From an uncultured Clostridium sp. (lineage in GTDB: Bacteria; Bacillota_A; Clostridia; TANB77; CAG-508): DNA of 19,551 nt. The stretch is taken from the NCBI GenBank assembly GCA_947244675.1, contig CAMXLV010000021.1, positions 1-19,551 of the forward strand. The letters run 5' to 3'. Positions 8,176 to 15,543 of this stretch are shown piece after piece. How positions within the stretch are numbered: position 1 is the stretch's first letter; every line of letters starts with the position of its first letter. A program made the position numbers and the translations under genes. Under the pieces are notes generated by a model, which was not told the origin of the DNA, searched no databases, and worked only from the letters and a program-made list of their open reading frames with translations.

Positions 8176-8871
8176 ATGTTAAAAAATAAAAAGAAAATAA
8201 CAAAAATAGGAATAGCACTCATTCTATGTGTAGGAATTATGATTTTAATGATGTGGGGATTAAAAAATAAATCAGTAGAGACTTTATCAAAATATGGATC
8301 CAGAGGAAGTGAAGTAACCACCATACAAACTAAATTAAAAAGGTGGGGATATTACAAAGGAAATATAGATGGAATCTATGGAACGCAAACATTAGAAGCA
8401 GTTAAATATTTTCAAAGAAAAAATGGCTTAACAGTAGATGGAATAGCAGGCCCTGCAACCTTAAAAGCGATGGGAATTTATACATCAAGTTCAACATCAT
8501 CTGGAGGAGGAACAAGCAATAGTAGTAATGTAAATTTATTAGCTAGACTTATCTATGGGGAAGCAAGAGGAGAACCTTACACAGGTCAAGTAGCAGTTGG
8601 AGCAGTAGTTATGAATCGAGTAAAAAGTAGTTCATTTCCCAATAGCATCTCAGGAGTAATTTATCAAGCAGGATCTTTTGATGCAGTAAGAGATGGACAA
8701 ATCAATCTAACCCCAGATGCGACAGCCAAAAAAGCGGCACAAGATGCACTAAATGGATGGGATCCAAGCTATGGAGCAATCTACTACTTCAATCCATCCA
8801 CAGCAACCAACAAATGGATCTGGTCAAGACCAATGACCATAACAATCGGAAGGCACAGATTTTGCAAGTGA
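8176..8871 (+). CDS. sleB: Spore cortex-lytic enzyme SleB
   Basis: SleB is a lytic transglycosylase that degrades spore cortex peptidoglycan at germination. Here an N-terminal membrane segment or signal (about residues 11-28) is followed by a PG_binding_1 domain (about 38-100: GSRGSEVTTIQTKL, DGIYGTQTLEAV, FQRKNGLTVDGIAGPAT), a Ser/Gly linker, and the Hydrolase_2 (CwlJ/SleB) domain (about 120-231) with LLARLIYGEARGEPYTGQVA and the probable catalytic Glu129, then WIWSRP and a terminal IGRHRFCK. The start ATG has AAAAGGTGAT before it. Length (231) fits the family. No ypeB partner follows, which differs from Bacillus. The CGGs inside the gene are out of frame (GCG GCA, ATC GGA). Confidence 0.92.
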   Translation: MLKNKKKITKIGIALILCVGIMILMMWGLKNKSVETLSKYGSRGSEVTTIQTKLKRWGYYKGNIDGIYGTQTLEAVKYFQRKNGLTVDGIAGPATLKAMGIYTSSSTSSGGGTSNSSNVNLLARLIYGEARGEPYTGQVAVGAVVMNRVKSSSFPNSISGVIYQAGSFDAVRDGQINLTPDATAKKAAQDALNGWDPSYGAIYYFNPSTATNKWIWSRPMTITIGRHRFCK

Positions 8872-8874
8872 TAA

Positions 8875-9050
8875 ATTTGGGACAGGTACAAGTTAGCCCT
8901 TTAGGGTATAATAAGGGACAGGTCTAAATAAGTAATATAGAGTATATATCTCTGTTTTAAGTAGTATTTTCTTAAATAATACTTAAAACAAGCTTATTTA
9001 AACCTGTCCCTTATTATACCCTAAAGGGCTAACTTGTACCTGTCCCAAAT
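8875..9050. repeat. 176-base palindromic element with 58-base arms (MITE/REP-like)
   Basis: The arm 8875-8932 is the reverse complement of 8993-9050 with one mismatch at 8924 in 58. The space between holds another hairpin (8954-8968 with 8975-8989, 14 of 15 paired) and a small AGAG/CTCT hairpin, so the whole can fold as a branched cruciform. Within each arm GGGACAGGT occurs twice. It begins three bases after the sleB stop and ends 33 bases before the yqeG promoter. No transposase is inside, suggesting a non-autonomous element, but it could also end transcription. The region 8872-9206 holds this element and the promoter at 9083 and no other gene. Confidence 0.85.
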
Positions 9051-9082
9051 TCTCCCCCACCTACTTATCCCATATAAAAAAC

Positions 9083-9111
9083 TTGACAAATCTAAATCAA
9101 ATTGATAAGAT
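9083..9111 (+). promoter_or_regulatory. Candidate sigma-A promoter of the yqeG operon
   Basis: Consensus TTGACA, 17 bases, TAAGAT; a TATAAT immediately downstream (9111-9116) would give a 22-base spacer. Confidence 0.6.
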
Positions 9112-9206
9112 ATAATTGAATTTGGGAGAAAAAAGAAGAGACAATGAAAAGATCATATAGATAAGGATTAAAAATGTGTTCTAAAAAAGAAAGGAAGCAA
9201 ATAAAG

Positions 9207-9725
9207 ATGAAATTGTATCCAAAGGAACATTTCAAAAGAGTAGAACAAATTACCATATCATTTTTACAAAAAAATAAAATAAAAGCCTTAATTTTAGATG
9301 TTGATAATACCTTAATAGATTATCAGCAAAGATTAGAAGAAAGTGTAATAAATTGGGCAAAAGAACTAAAAAAGCAAAAAATTAAATTATATATATTATC
9401 TAATACAAATGATAAACAAAAAGTGGAAAAAGTGGCTAGACAATTAGAAATACCATATCAAAATTTAGGTAAAAAACCATTAAAAAGTGGATTTAGAAAA
9501 GTACAAAAAGACTTGCAAGAAAAACCAGAAAACATAGCTGTAGTGGGAGATCAAATATTTACAGACATATTAGGAGGAAACCGATGCCATATGTATACTA
9601 TATTAGTAGATCCAATTAATCCAAAAGATTTCTGGTATACAGCATGGAAAAGACCAATAGAGAATAAAATAAAAAAGAACTATGATAAGAAAAAGCAAAG
9701 TGAGGAAGGAAAAACATGTATCTAA
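9207..9725 (+). CDS. yqeG: YqeG-family HAD phosphatase
   Basis: YqeG is a small cytoplasmic HAD-IIIA hydrolase. It is related to phosphatidylglycerophosphate phosphatases, though the bacterial substrate is not settled. All four HAD motifs are present: LILDVDNTLID (Asp31, Asp33), ILSNTND (Ser65, Asn66), GKKPLKSG (Lys), and VVGDQIFTDILGGNR (Asp115, Asp120). Starting at the ATG at 9207, with AAAGGAAG nine bases upstream, gives 172 residues, the same as the Bacillus protein. An ATG at 9174 with its own AAGGA would add 11 residues and cannot be excluded. The 3' end overlaps the next gene by ten bases, showing tight coupling with the prepilin peptidase. Confidence 0.85.
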   Translation: MKLYPKEHFKRVEQITISFLQKNKIKALILDVDNTLIDYQQRLEESVINWAKELKKQKIKLYILSNTNDKQKVEKVARQLEIPYQNLGKKPLKSGFRKVQKDLQEKPENIAVVGDQIFTDILGGNRCHMYTILVDPINPKDFWYTAWKRPIENKIKKNYDKKKQSEEGKTCI

Positions 9726-10468
9726 ATGATGTACATATTATCTATTATATTGTAGCAATAATAGTAGGAGCAATAGTAGGACAATTAGTAAGTTGGGCTA
9801 ACAAAAGATTACCAGAATATCAAAAGGTTATATCAAAAGATATAATTAGTGAATACAAAATAAACTTTAAACCCAATTATCTATTAATGGCAATAACGGC
9901 AATTATCTATGTAACACTAATTTATACATTAGGCATCAAAGAAACATTAATTGCTAACTTACAACTAATGAAATTTCTAATCTTAACGCCATTGCTATTA
10001 TCAGTATTTGTAATTGATTACAAATTGCAAATCATACCAAATCGATTAAACCTAACCATATTTGAAATTGGATTTATCTTTGCCTTTTTGTATGGATTAT
10101 CAGATGTAGCAATTACCATTAATATGCTATTAGGAATGCTAGCTGGGGGAGGAATCTTTTTAGCAATTACTTTATTAGGAGGACTTTTCTATGGAAAAGA
10201 AGCAATGGGATTTGGTGATGTAAAATTAATGGGAGCTTTAGGGCTTTATTTTGGACTATCTAACATCATTATCATAACATTAGTTTCATTCTTAATAGGA
10301 GCTATCCTTAGCATTGTCTTATTAGCAACAAAAATCAAAAAATCGGATGAATACATACCATTTGGTCCATTTATTGTAATAGCTACCTTTATTAGCATGT
10401 ATATACCATTTGAACAAATCAAAACATTATTGATGCAAATTTTTACATTAGGAATGTATAAAGGGTAA
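9716..10468 (+). CDS. Prepilin peptidase (type IV leader peptidase family, A24)
   Basis: A membrane aspartyl protease that cleaves the short leader of type IV prepilins and related pseudopilins. It has about seven to eight hydrophobic helices in 250 residues. The two catalytic aspartates are visible: Asp101 in FVIDYKLQIIPN and Asp168 in the signature GFGDVKLM. The paired-Cys region found in many PilD enzymes is not evident, so its N-methyltransferase function is doubtful. The start ATG has GAGGAAGG upstream and overlaps the end of yqeG. A likely substrate, the pilin-like protein at 15544-16907, is encoded six kilobases away. Confidence 0.88.
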   Translation: MYLNDVHIIYYIVAIIVGAIVGQLVSWANKRLPEYQKVISKDIISEYKINFKPNYLLMAITAIIYVTLIYTLGIKETLIANLQLMKFLILTPLLLSVFVIDYKLQIIPNRLNLTIFEIGFIFAFLYGLSDVAITINMLLGMLAGGGIFLAITLLGGLFYGKEAMGFGDVKLMGALGLYFGLSNIIIITLVSFLIGAILSIVLLATKIKKSDEYIPFGPFIVIATFISMYIPFEQIKTLLMQIFTLGMYKG

Positions 10469-10492
10469 AAGAGAAAGATAGAGGAATAAAAA

Positions 10493-11551
10493 ATGAATGC
10501 TAAATTACAATGGTTAAGAAATAAAATGGCAAGTTTAGACTTGCAGGGGCTAATCATAACTAATCCAGTTAACATACAGTATTTAAGCAATATAGAAGCA
10601 GAAGGTATTTTACTTTTAACAAGAAAGGAAAATATCTATATTACAGATGCTCGATATATTGAACAAGTACATGGAACACTAACACTATTTGATGAAATTA
10701 TAGTATATGATGTTCACGATGTATCCAAAGAAGACTATGAAAACTTCTTTCTATTTTGTGAGAATGTAGGATTTGAAGAATATGACATATCATATGCAAA
10801 ATACAAAGAATACATCCGAAAATTTAAAATACACAATTTTGTAGAAACAGAGCATATGATAGAAAAGCAAAGAATGATAAAAGACCAAGAAGAAATAAGC
10901 AACATAGAAAAAGCCTGTGAAATAACAGACAATTGTTTTACCCATTTACTAGCCTATATCAAGCCAGGAATGACAGAAAAGCAAATTGCTTGTGAGATAG
11001 AAGAATATTACAAACAAAAAGCAGATGGATTAGCATTTGACACCATAGTTGCTTCTGGAGAAAACACTTCCAAACCACATGCCATACCAACAGATAGAAA
11101 AATTCAAGAAAAAGATATTATTACTATAGACATGGGATGCAAAGTAAATGGTTATTGTTCTGACATGACAAGAACAATTTTTGTAGGAGAAGTACCAGAA
11201 GAAGTAAAAGAAATTTATGATTTAGTGCTAAAAAACCAGATACAAACAGGAGAACAATACAAAGATGGAATGAGTACAAGGTTACTCACTAAAATGGTAG
11301 AAAATGACTTTAAATTATATAGATATGATTTAGTACATAGTTTAGGACATGGTGTTGGAATGCAGATACATGAAGCACCTTATATAAGTTACAACTCAGA
11401 TACCCAATTAAAAGAAAATATGGTAGTTACCAATGAACCAGGCATTTATATTCCAGGAAAATTTGGAGTAAGAATCGAAGATACTGTACAAATTACCAAA
11501 TTTGGATGTATAAATTTAACCAAATCTGGGAAAAATTATACTATCCTGTAA
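10493..11551 (+). CDS. Xaa-Pro aminopeptidase/dipeptidase (M24 family, YqhT-like)
   Basis: A cytoplasmic metallopeptidase that removes residues before proline. The N-terminal creatinase-like domain (about 1-125) is followed by the pita-bread M24 domain with all five metal ligands: Asp213 in TIDMGCKVNGYCSD, Asp224 in SDMTR, His286 in HSLGHGVGMQIHEAP, Glu315 in NEPG and Glu329 in RIEDT. At 352 residues it matches Bacillus YqhT, which sits next to efp as this gene does. It is the third gene of the yqeG operon, 24 bases after the prepilin peptidase. No in-frame CGG. Confidence 0.92.
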   Translation: MNAKLQWLRNKMASLDLQGLIITNPVNIQYLSNIEAEGILLLTRKENIYITDARYIEQVHGTLTLFDEIIVYDVHDVSKEDYENFFLFCENVGFEEYDISYAKYKEYIRKFKIHNFVETEHMIEKQRMIKDQEEISNIEKACEITDNCFTHLLAYIKPGMTEKQIACEIEEYYKQKADGLAFDTIVASGENTSKPHAIPTDRKIQEKDIITIDMGCKVNGYCSDMTRTIFVGEVPEEVKEIYDLVLKNQIQTGEQYKDGMSTRLLTKMVENDFKLYRYDLVHSLGHGVGMQIHEAPYISYNSDTQLKENMVVTNEPGIYIPGKFGVRIEDTVQITKFGCINLTKSGKNYTIL

Positions 11552-11570
11552 TTAAGTTTTGATGTTACAC

Positions 11571-11599
11571 TTGATTTTTCGGCAAATTTGTAGTAAAAT
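11571..11599 (+). promoter_or_regulatory. Candidate sigma-A promoter of efp
   Basis: TTGATT, 17 bases, TAAAAT, about 55 bases before the efp start. Confidence 0.6.
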
Positions 11600-11654
11600 A
11601 GAAAAGCAAATAAAAAAAGAGAAGAGAAATGAAATTTGAAAGGAGAAAATAATT

Positions 11655-12221
11655 ATGGCATCAGTATACTCAGCAGGAGATTTTAGAAATGGAACCACAT
11701 TTGAAATGGAAGGGAATGTATATAGAATTGTAGAATTCCAACACGTAAAACCAGGAAAGGGATCTGCTTTTGTAAGAACAAAACTAAAAAATGTTATTAC
11801 AGGAGCAACATTAGAAAAAACATTCAATCCATCAGACAAATTTCCAGCAGCAGAGATTGAGAAAAAAACAATGCAATACTTATATAATGATGGAGGATTA
11901 TACTATTTCATGGATAATGAAACATATGATCAAACACCATTAAATGAAGAACAATTAGGAGATTGTTTAAAATACCTAAAAGAAAATATGGAAGTGACCA
12001 TTTTATCCTTTAAAGGAAACACATTTGCAGTAGAGCCACCAACTTTTGTAGAATTAGAAGTTACATACACAGAGCCAGGATTTAGTGGAAACACAACAAC
12101 CACATCAGGAAAACCAGCTAAATTAGAAACAGGTTTAGAAATCCAAGTACCACTATTTGTCAACATTGGAGACATTTTAAAAATAGACACAAGAACATGT
12201 GAATACATGGAAAGAGTTTAA
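11655..12221 (+). CDS. efp: Elongation factor P
   Basis: EF-P binds between the ribosomal P and E sites and rescues ribosomes stalled on polyproline. The 188-residue protein has the three beta-barrel domains. The N-terminal KOW-like domain carries the loop [10 protein letters not shown] with the tip lysine (Lys35), the position modified in many species. The OB domain begins near [10 protein letters not shown], and the C-terminal OB signature reads [22 protein letters not shown]. Its ATG follows AAAGGAGAAAATAATT. It has its own promoter and is followed by the CD1247-type gene, a common clostridial pairing. No in-frame CGG. A ribosome-rescue factor in a genome that may frameshift at a sense codon is worth noting, without evidence of a link. 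Confidence 0.97.
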   Translation: MASVYSAGDFRNGTTFEMEGNVYRIVEFQHVKPGKGSAFVRTKLKNVITGATLEKTFNPSDKFPAAEIEKKTMQYLYNDGGLYYFMDNETYDQTPLNEEQLGDCLKYLKENMEVTILSFKGNTFAVEPPTFVELEVTYTEPGFSGNTTTTSGKPAKLETGLEIQVPLFVNIGDILKIDTRTCEYMERV

Positions 12222-12237
12222 GAAAGGTGAATACAAA

Positions 12238-12702
12238 ATGAGAAAATTAAAAAACGAATACAAAAGTTTTTTAGATGACGTAGAAAAAAATATAAAAAAT
12301 AAAGAAGATTTAAACTATATAAAACAAAGATTTACAACATTTTTAGATGTTGTATTAGACGAAATGGATTGCATAATTGATTACAAAAAAGAAGAAATGG
12401 AAAAATTAGAAGACGCACAAAATCAAATTACAGATAAAATAGGGCAAATGCAACAAGTAATTGACAACATTGAAAAAGACATTTATGCAGAAGACGGATT
12501 TGACTTTGAAATTGTCTGTCCATATTGTAATTACGAATTTATTATTGATGTAGATGAAAATAAAACAGAAATCGAATGTCCAGAATGCCAAAACGTAATT
12601 GAATTAGACTGGTCTGGAGGAGAAGAAGAACAAGGATGTCAAGGGAATTGCCATGGATGTAGTGGATGTGAAGAAGAAAATGATGAAGAAGATGATATGT
12701 AG
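12238..12702 (+). CDS. CD1247-type zinc-ribbon protein
   Basis: A 154-residue protein of the family found after efp in clostridia; its function is not known. The N-terminal 80 residues are predicted helical and coiled-coil (KNEYKSFLDDVEKNIKNKED, and Gln/Lys-rich heptads). A zinc ribbon follows, with CPYC and CPEC pairs near residues 97-122. The tail is acidic with a Cys cluster (CQGNCHGCSGC) and ends in EEENDEEDDM. The start ATG at 12238 has AAAGGTG eight bases upstream; an ATG at 12199 inside efp is less likely. A terminator follows directly. Confidence 0.8.
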   Translation: MRKLKNEYKSFLDDVEKNIKNKEDLNYIKQRFTTFLDVVLDEMDCIIDYKKEEMEKLEDAQNQITDKIGQMQQVIDNIEKDIYAEDGFDFEIVCPYCNYEFIIDVDENKTEIECPECQNVIELDWSGGEEEQGCQGNCHGCSGCEEENDEEDDM

Positions 12703-12731
12703 GTGCAAATAAAATTTGCATCTATTTTTTT
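12702..12731 (+). terminator. Rho-independent terminator after the efp pair
   Basis: GGTGCAAAT pairs with ATTTGCATC (one G-T pair) over a three-base loop, then TATTTTTTT. Confidence 0.88.
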
Positions 12732-12781
12732 AGTTATATAGGAAAACTCAAAAAGTTTACCAGTAGTAATATTATTAAAGA

Positions 12782-13374
12782 CTAAAAATATTGTAAAGGA
12801 TTTACGTAATTTCCATCTATACGAATTCCTAAGTGAAGGTGAGGACCAGTAGTAGCTCCATTGGTAGGTTTGCCTTCTGAGTCAAAATAAGGATTTCCCT
12901 TTACACCATAAACATTTCTTGGTCCAACAACACCAATTACTTGTCCTTGCTTTATTTTGTCACCAACTGATACTAGCCAGTTAGGATCACAATGACAATA
13001 ACTAATTCTAAAATGGTCAAAAGAAAGAGTAATAGTATATCCGACAAGCACCTAAAAATTCTCGAAAAGTAATTTCGCCATCATGAACAGCAATAAATTT
13101 ACTACCAGGAGGAGCTGGAATATCAATACCAGAATGAGAAGAGGAAGCACCGAGAAGTGGGAGAATTTCTTTTTCCGAAAAAAGAGCTTATTTTTGTATA
13201 GCCAGGAATAGGCCAAACAAATCCATTTGGATTGAAGTCTAAGATTTGGGAATTGTTTGTGGAATAGGATGAGTTGCTAGAATTAAAAATGGGAATAAAA
13301 AAGATTACAATAAAAAAGATAAGGATATACAGAAAAATATATATGATTTTTAAATTTTTTAAAATTGGAATCAC
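12782..13374 (-). CDS. Membrane-anchored M23 (LytM) peptidase, SpoIIQ-like (two +1 shifts at CGG)
   Basis: An N-terminal membrane helix (about residues 10-31) and short linker lead into a LytM domain. The frame breaks at in-frame CGGs at 13152 and 13043. Reading each CGGN as one glycine gives FVWPIPGYTKISSFFGKR, then SPTSGASSSHSGIDIPAP with the first zinc-site His and Asp, then DGEITFREFLGACGYTITLSF, SYCHCDP, and the second site GPHLHLGIRIDG. Total is about 196 residues. The first catalytic motif lies wholly between the two shift sites, so neither unshifted product could be active. The GTG at 13374 lies within the sequence GAGGTGAT, which looks like the Shine-Dalgarno, so the true start may be an ATT at 13365. 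M23 proteins of this kind act in cell-wall remodelling or engulfment; the SpoIIQ link is inferred from the segment VGPRNVYGV and the anchor. Confidence 0.85.
13040..13043 (-). other. CGGA +1 frameshift site 2 in the M23 peptidase
   Basis: After the first shift the frame reads GGT GCT TGT CGG; resuming at GGA gives Gly-Tyr-Thr-Ile-Thr-Leu and the rest of the LytM domain including HLH. Confidence 0.88.
13149..13152 (-). other. CGGT +1 frameshift site 1 in the M23 peptidase
   Basis: The frame reads CCC ACT TCT CGG; resuming at GGT gives Gly-Ala-Ser-Ser-Ser-His-Ser-Gly-Ile-Asp, the conserved first zinc motif. Unshifted, TGA follows nine codons later. Confidence 0.88.
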
Positions 13375-13439
13375 CTCGAAATAAAAATTAATAAATAAGA
13401 ATAAAAAATGTTTGATACATATAAATTAGAATATAAATA

Positions 13440-13514
13440 TGGCAGGGGCGGAAGGAATCGAACCCTCATCAAAAGTTTTGGAGACTTCTATCTTAACCGT
13501 TGGACGACGCCCCT
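13440..13514 (-). tRNA. tRNA-Trp (CCA)
   Basis: A full cloverleaf. The acceptor AGGGGCG pairs with CGCCCCT, the discriminator is G, and CCA is encoded. The anticodon stem GAAGT/ACTTT encloses the loop CTCCAAA with anticodon CCA. The T arm is GAGGG, TTCGATT, CCTTC. The sequence closely resembles the Bacillus tRNA-Trp. The anticodon loop has the normal seven bases, so nothing marks it as a frameshift suppressor. Confidence 0.95.
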
Positions 13515-13536
13515 ATAAATAAATTAACTATTATTT

Positions 13537-13565
13537 ATTATATCGTTTTTATTTAAAATATGCAA
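13537..13565 (-). promoter_or_regulatory. Promoter of tRNA-Trp
   Basis: On the minus strand: TTGCAT, 17 bases, consensus TATAAT, about 23 bases before the tRNA 5' end. It is back-to-back with the glyS promoter at 13585. Confidence 0.65.
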
Positions 13566-13584
13566 CCCTATTTTGAAAAAAAAC

Positions 13585-13613
13585 TTGACTTTTTTTTATA
13601 AAAAGAATATAAT
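13585..13613 (+). promoter_or_regulatory. Strong sigma-A promoter of glyS
   Basis: TTGACT, 17 bases, consensus TATAAT, upstream of the T-box leader. Confidence 0.85.
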
Positions 13614-13629
13614 AAAAAAAATTAAATCA

Positions 13630-13838
13630 GTTACGTAGAAGAAGAAAAAATATGGCTAAGTACATTAAAAAGAGAGCTAGTGGTGGTGAAATACTAGTAA
13701 TGGAATCCATATGGGGAGCTTTGGAGTAATCAAAAAAATTAAGGTGCTTAGAATTTCAAAATTTTAAGAATTAGGGTGGAAACGCGGAAAAGTAAACTTT
13801 CGTCCCTAGCATAAATAGCTAGGTGTGGAAGTTTTTTT
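13630..13838 (+). promoter_or_regulatory. T-box riboswitch (glycine)
   Basis: This leader senses uncharged tRNA and controls transcription of glyS. The T-box core AGGGTGGAAACGCGG lies at 13773-13787. Stem I runs from GTTAC (13630-13634) to GTAAT near 13730, with AGAGAG and GGTGAA elements inside. The likely specifier in TTTGGAGTAA is GGA (13723-13725), a glycine codon. A terminator (CCTAGC/GCTAGG plus outer pairs, then seven Ts) ends at 13838 and competes with the antiterminator. The stretch 13375-13926 holds this leader, the tRNA and their promoters. Confidence 0.92.
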
Positions 13839-13926
13839 GAATTTATCTATTAGAAAAGTCATAAATAATTAAAGATTTTAGATTTGTTCTATCCCATTCT
13901 AAGCTAAATAAAAAGGAGGAATTTTT

Positions 13927-15309
13927 ATGGTAAAAACAATGGACGAATTAGTAGCACTTTGCAAAAACAGAGGATATGTATATGCAGGATCTGAAATTTA
14001 TGGAGGATTAGCTAATACATGGGACTATGGACCTTTAGGAGTAGAACTTAAGAACAATGTAAAAGAAGCATGGAGAAAAAAATTTATAAGAGAAAGTAAA
14101 TATAATGTAGGATTAGATGCAGCCATTTTAATGAATCCAACAACATGGGTAGCCTCAGGCCATGTAGGAGGATTTTCTGATCCATTAATAGACTGTAAGG
14201 AATGTAAAACCAGACATAGGGCAGACAAACTAATAGAAGAGTGGATGCATGAGAACAATTGTGAAGAAATTGTAGATGGATGGGAAGACAAAAAAATGAT
14301 AGCTTATATGGATGAACACAAAATAAACTGTCCAAACTGTGGGAAACATAATTTTACAGACATCAGAAAATTCAATTTAATGTTTAAAACATTTCAAGGA
14401 GTAACCGAAGATGCCAAAGCAGAAATTTATTTAAGACCAGAAACAGCACAAGGAATTTTTGTGAATTTTAAAAACGTCCTAAGAACAACAAGAAGAAAAT
14501 TACCAATGGGAATAGCTCAAATAGGGAAGGCTTTTAGAAATGAAATTACACCAGGAAACTTTACTTTTAGAACAAGAGAATTTGAACAAATGGAACTAGA
14601 ATTTTTTTGCAAACCTGGAACTGATGTAGAATGGCAAGTCTATTGGAAAAATTTTTGTAAACAATGGTTATTAAACTTAGGAATGACAGAAGAAAATATT
14701 AGATTAAGAGACCATTCACCAGAAGAACTATCACATTATAGCAATGGAACAACTGACATAGAATATGCATTTCCATTTGGATGGGGAGAATTATGGGGAA
14801 TTGCAGACAGAACTGATTTTGATTTAAAAAGCCATATGAAAGTATCAAAAGAAGATTTCAACTATTTAGATCCTGAAACAGGAGAAAAATTTGTACCATA
14901 TTGTATAGAACCATCTGTTGGAGCAGATAGAGTAACTTTAGCTTTTTTATGTGATAGTTATGAAGAAGAAAAATTAGAAGATGGAGATACAAGAACCGTT
15001 TTACATTTACATCCAGCATTAGCACCATATAAAGTAGCCGTTCTACCATTATCTAAGAAATTATCAGACAAAGCACAAGAAGTATATGAGAAACTATCCC
15101 AAAGATTCATGTGTGATTATGATGAAACAGGAAGTATAGGAAAACGTTACAGAAGAGAAGATGAAATTGGTACACCATATTGTGTAACGATTGATTTTGA
15201 TACAGTAGAAGATAATACAGTAACAATAAGAGACAGAGATACAATGGAACAAATTAGATTAAATATTGATGAAGTAGCTACATGGGTAGAGGAAAAAATG
15301 AATTTTTAG
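13927..15309 (+). CDS. glyS: Glycyl-tRNA synthetase (single-chain alpha2 type)
   Basis: This class II synthetase charges tRNA-Gly. The 460-residue protein has the N-terminal signature [21 protein letters not shown], a zinc-binding insertion ([11 protein letters not shown] and CPNCGKHNF), motif 2 around [20 protein letters not shown], motif 3 at [14 protein letters not shown], and the C-terminal anticodon-binding domain (from about residue 360, [10 protein letters not shown]). The start has AAGGAGGAATTTTT before ATG. It is a single gene under T-box control with a terminator after it. No in-frame CGG. Since the putative CGGN sites yield glycine, the glycine supply genes are relevant, but no mechanistic link can be seen. 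Confidence 0.97.
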   Translation: MVKTMDELVALCKNRGYVYAGSEIYGGLANTWDYGPLGVELKNNVKEAWRKKFIRESKYNVGLDAAILMNPTTWVASGHVGGFSDPLIDCKECKTRHRADKLIEEWMHENNCEEIVDGWEDKKMIAYMDEHKINCPNCGKHNFTDIRKFNLMFKTFQGVTEDAKAEIYLRPETAQGIFVNFKNVLRTTRRKLPMGIAQIGKAFRNEITPGNFTFRTREFEQMELEFFCKPGTDVEWQVYWKNFCKQWLLNLGMTEENIRLRDHSPEELSHYSNGTTDIEYAFPFGWGELWGIADRTDFDLKSHMKVSKEDFNYLDPETGEKFVPYCIEPSVGADRVTLAFLCDSYEEEKLEDGDTRTVLHLHPALAPYKVAVLPLSKKLSDKAQEVYEKLSQRFMCDYDETGSIGKRYRREDEIGTPYCVTIDFDTVEDNTVTIRDRDTMEQIRLNIDEVATWVEEKMNF

Positions 15310-15349
15310 TTATTGTGTTTAATATACAGTTTATAGCAAAATGCCTAAG

Positions 15350-15395
15350 AAAGTCACTTTAAATTTAAGAGATTAAGTTTAAAGTGACTTTTTTT
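15350..15395 (+). terminator. Strong rho-independent terminator of glyS
   Basis: AAAGTCACTTTAAA and TTTAAAGTGACTTT are perfectly complementary over 14 pairs, followed by TTTTT. Confidence 0.95.
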
Positions 15396-15419
15396 GAGAA
15401 AAATCAAAATGTTAACTTG

Positions 15420-15448
15420 TTGACAGTAAAACAATTTATTGTTATACT
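15420..15448 (+). promoter_or_regulatory. Strong sigma-A promoter of the pilin-like gene
   Basis: Consensus TTGACA, 17 bases, TATACT, about 95 bases before the gene start. Confidence 0.8.
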
Positions 15449-15543
15449 CATAACAGAAAAACAAATGTATACAATTAAAAAGAATGGAAATAATAAGGAA
15501 AAAACTATTGAGAACAAAAGAAATAGAGGAGGAAATAAATCAT

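Noticed and set aside
8840..8871. A possible extra frame break at the end of sleB, where CGG occurs
   Set aside because: The CGG is out of phase (ATC GGA) and the protein ends in the normal family C-terminus.
13440..13514. tRNA-Trp as the frameshift-causing tRNA
   Set aside because: It has a normal seven-base anticodon loop with CCA and would insert Trp, whereas the residue at the sites is Gly.
13780..13790. CGG in the T-box leader and in the tRNA gene as shift sites
   Set aside because: Both are in non-coding RNA.
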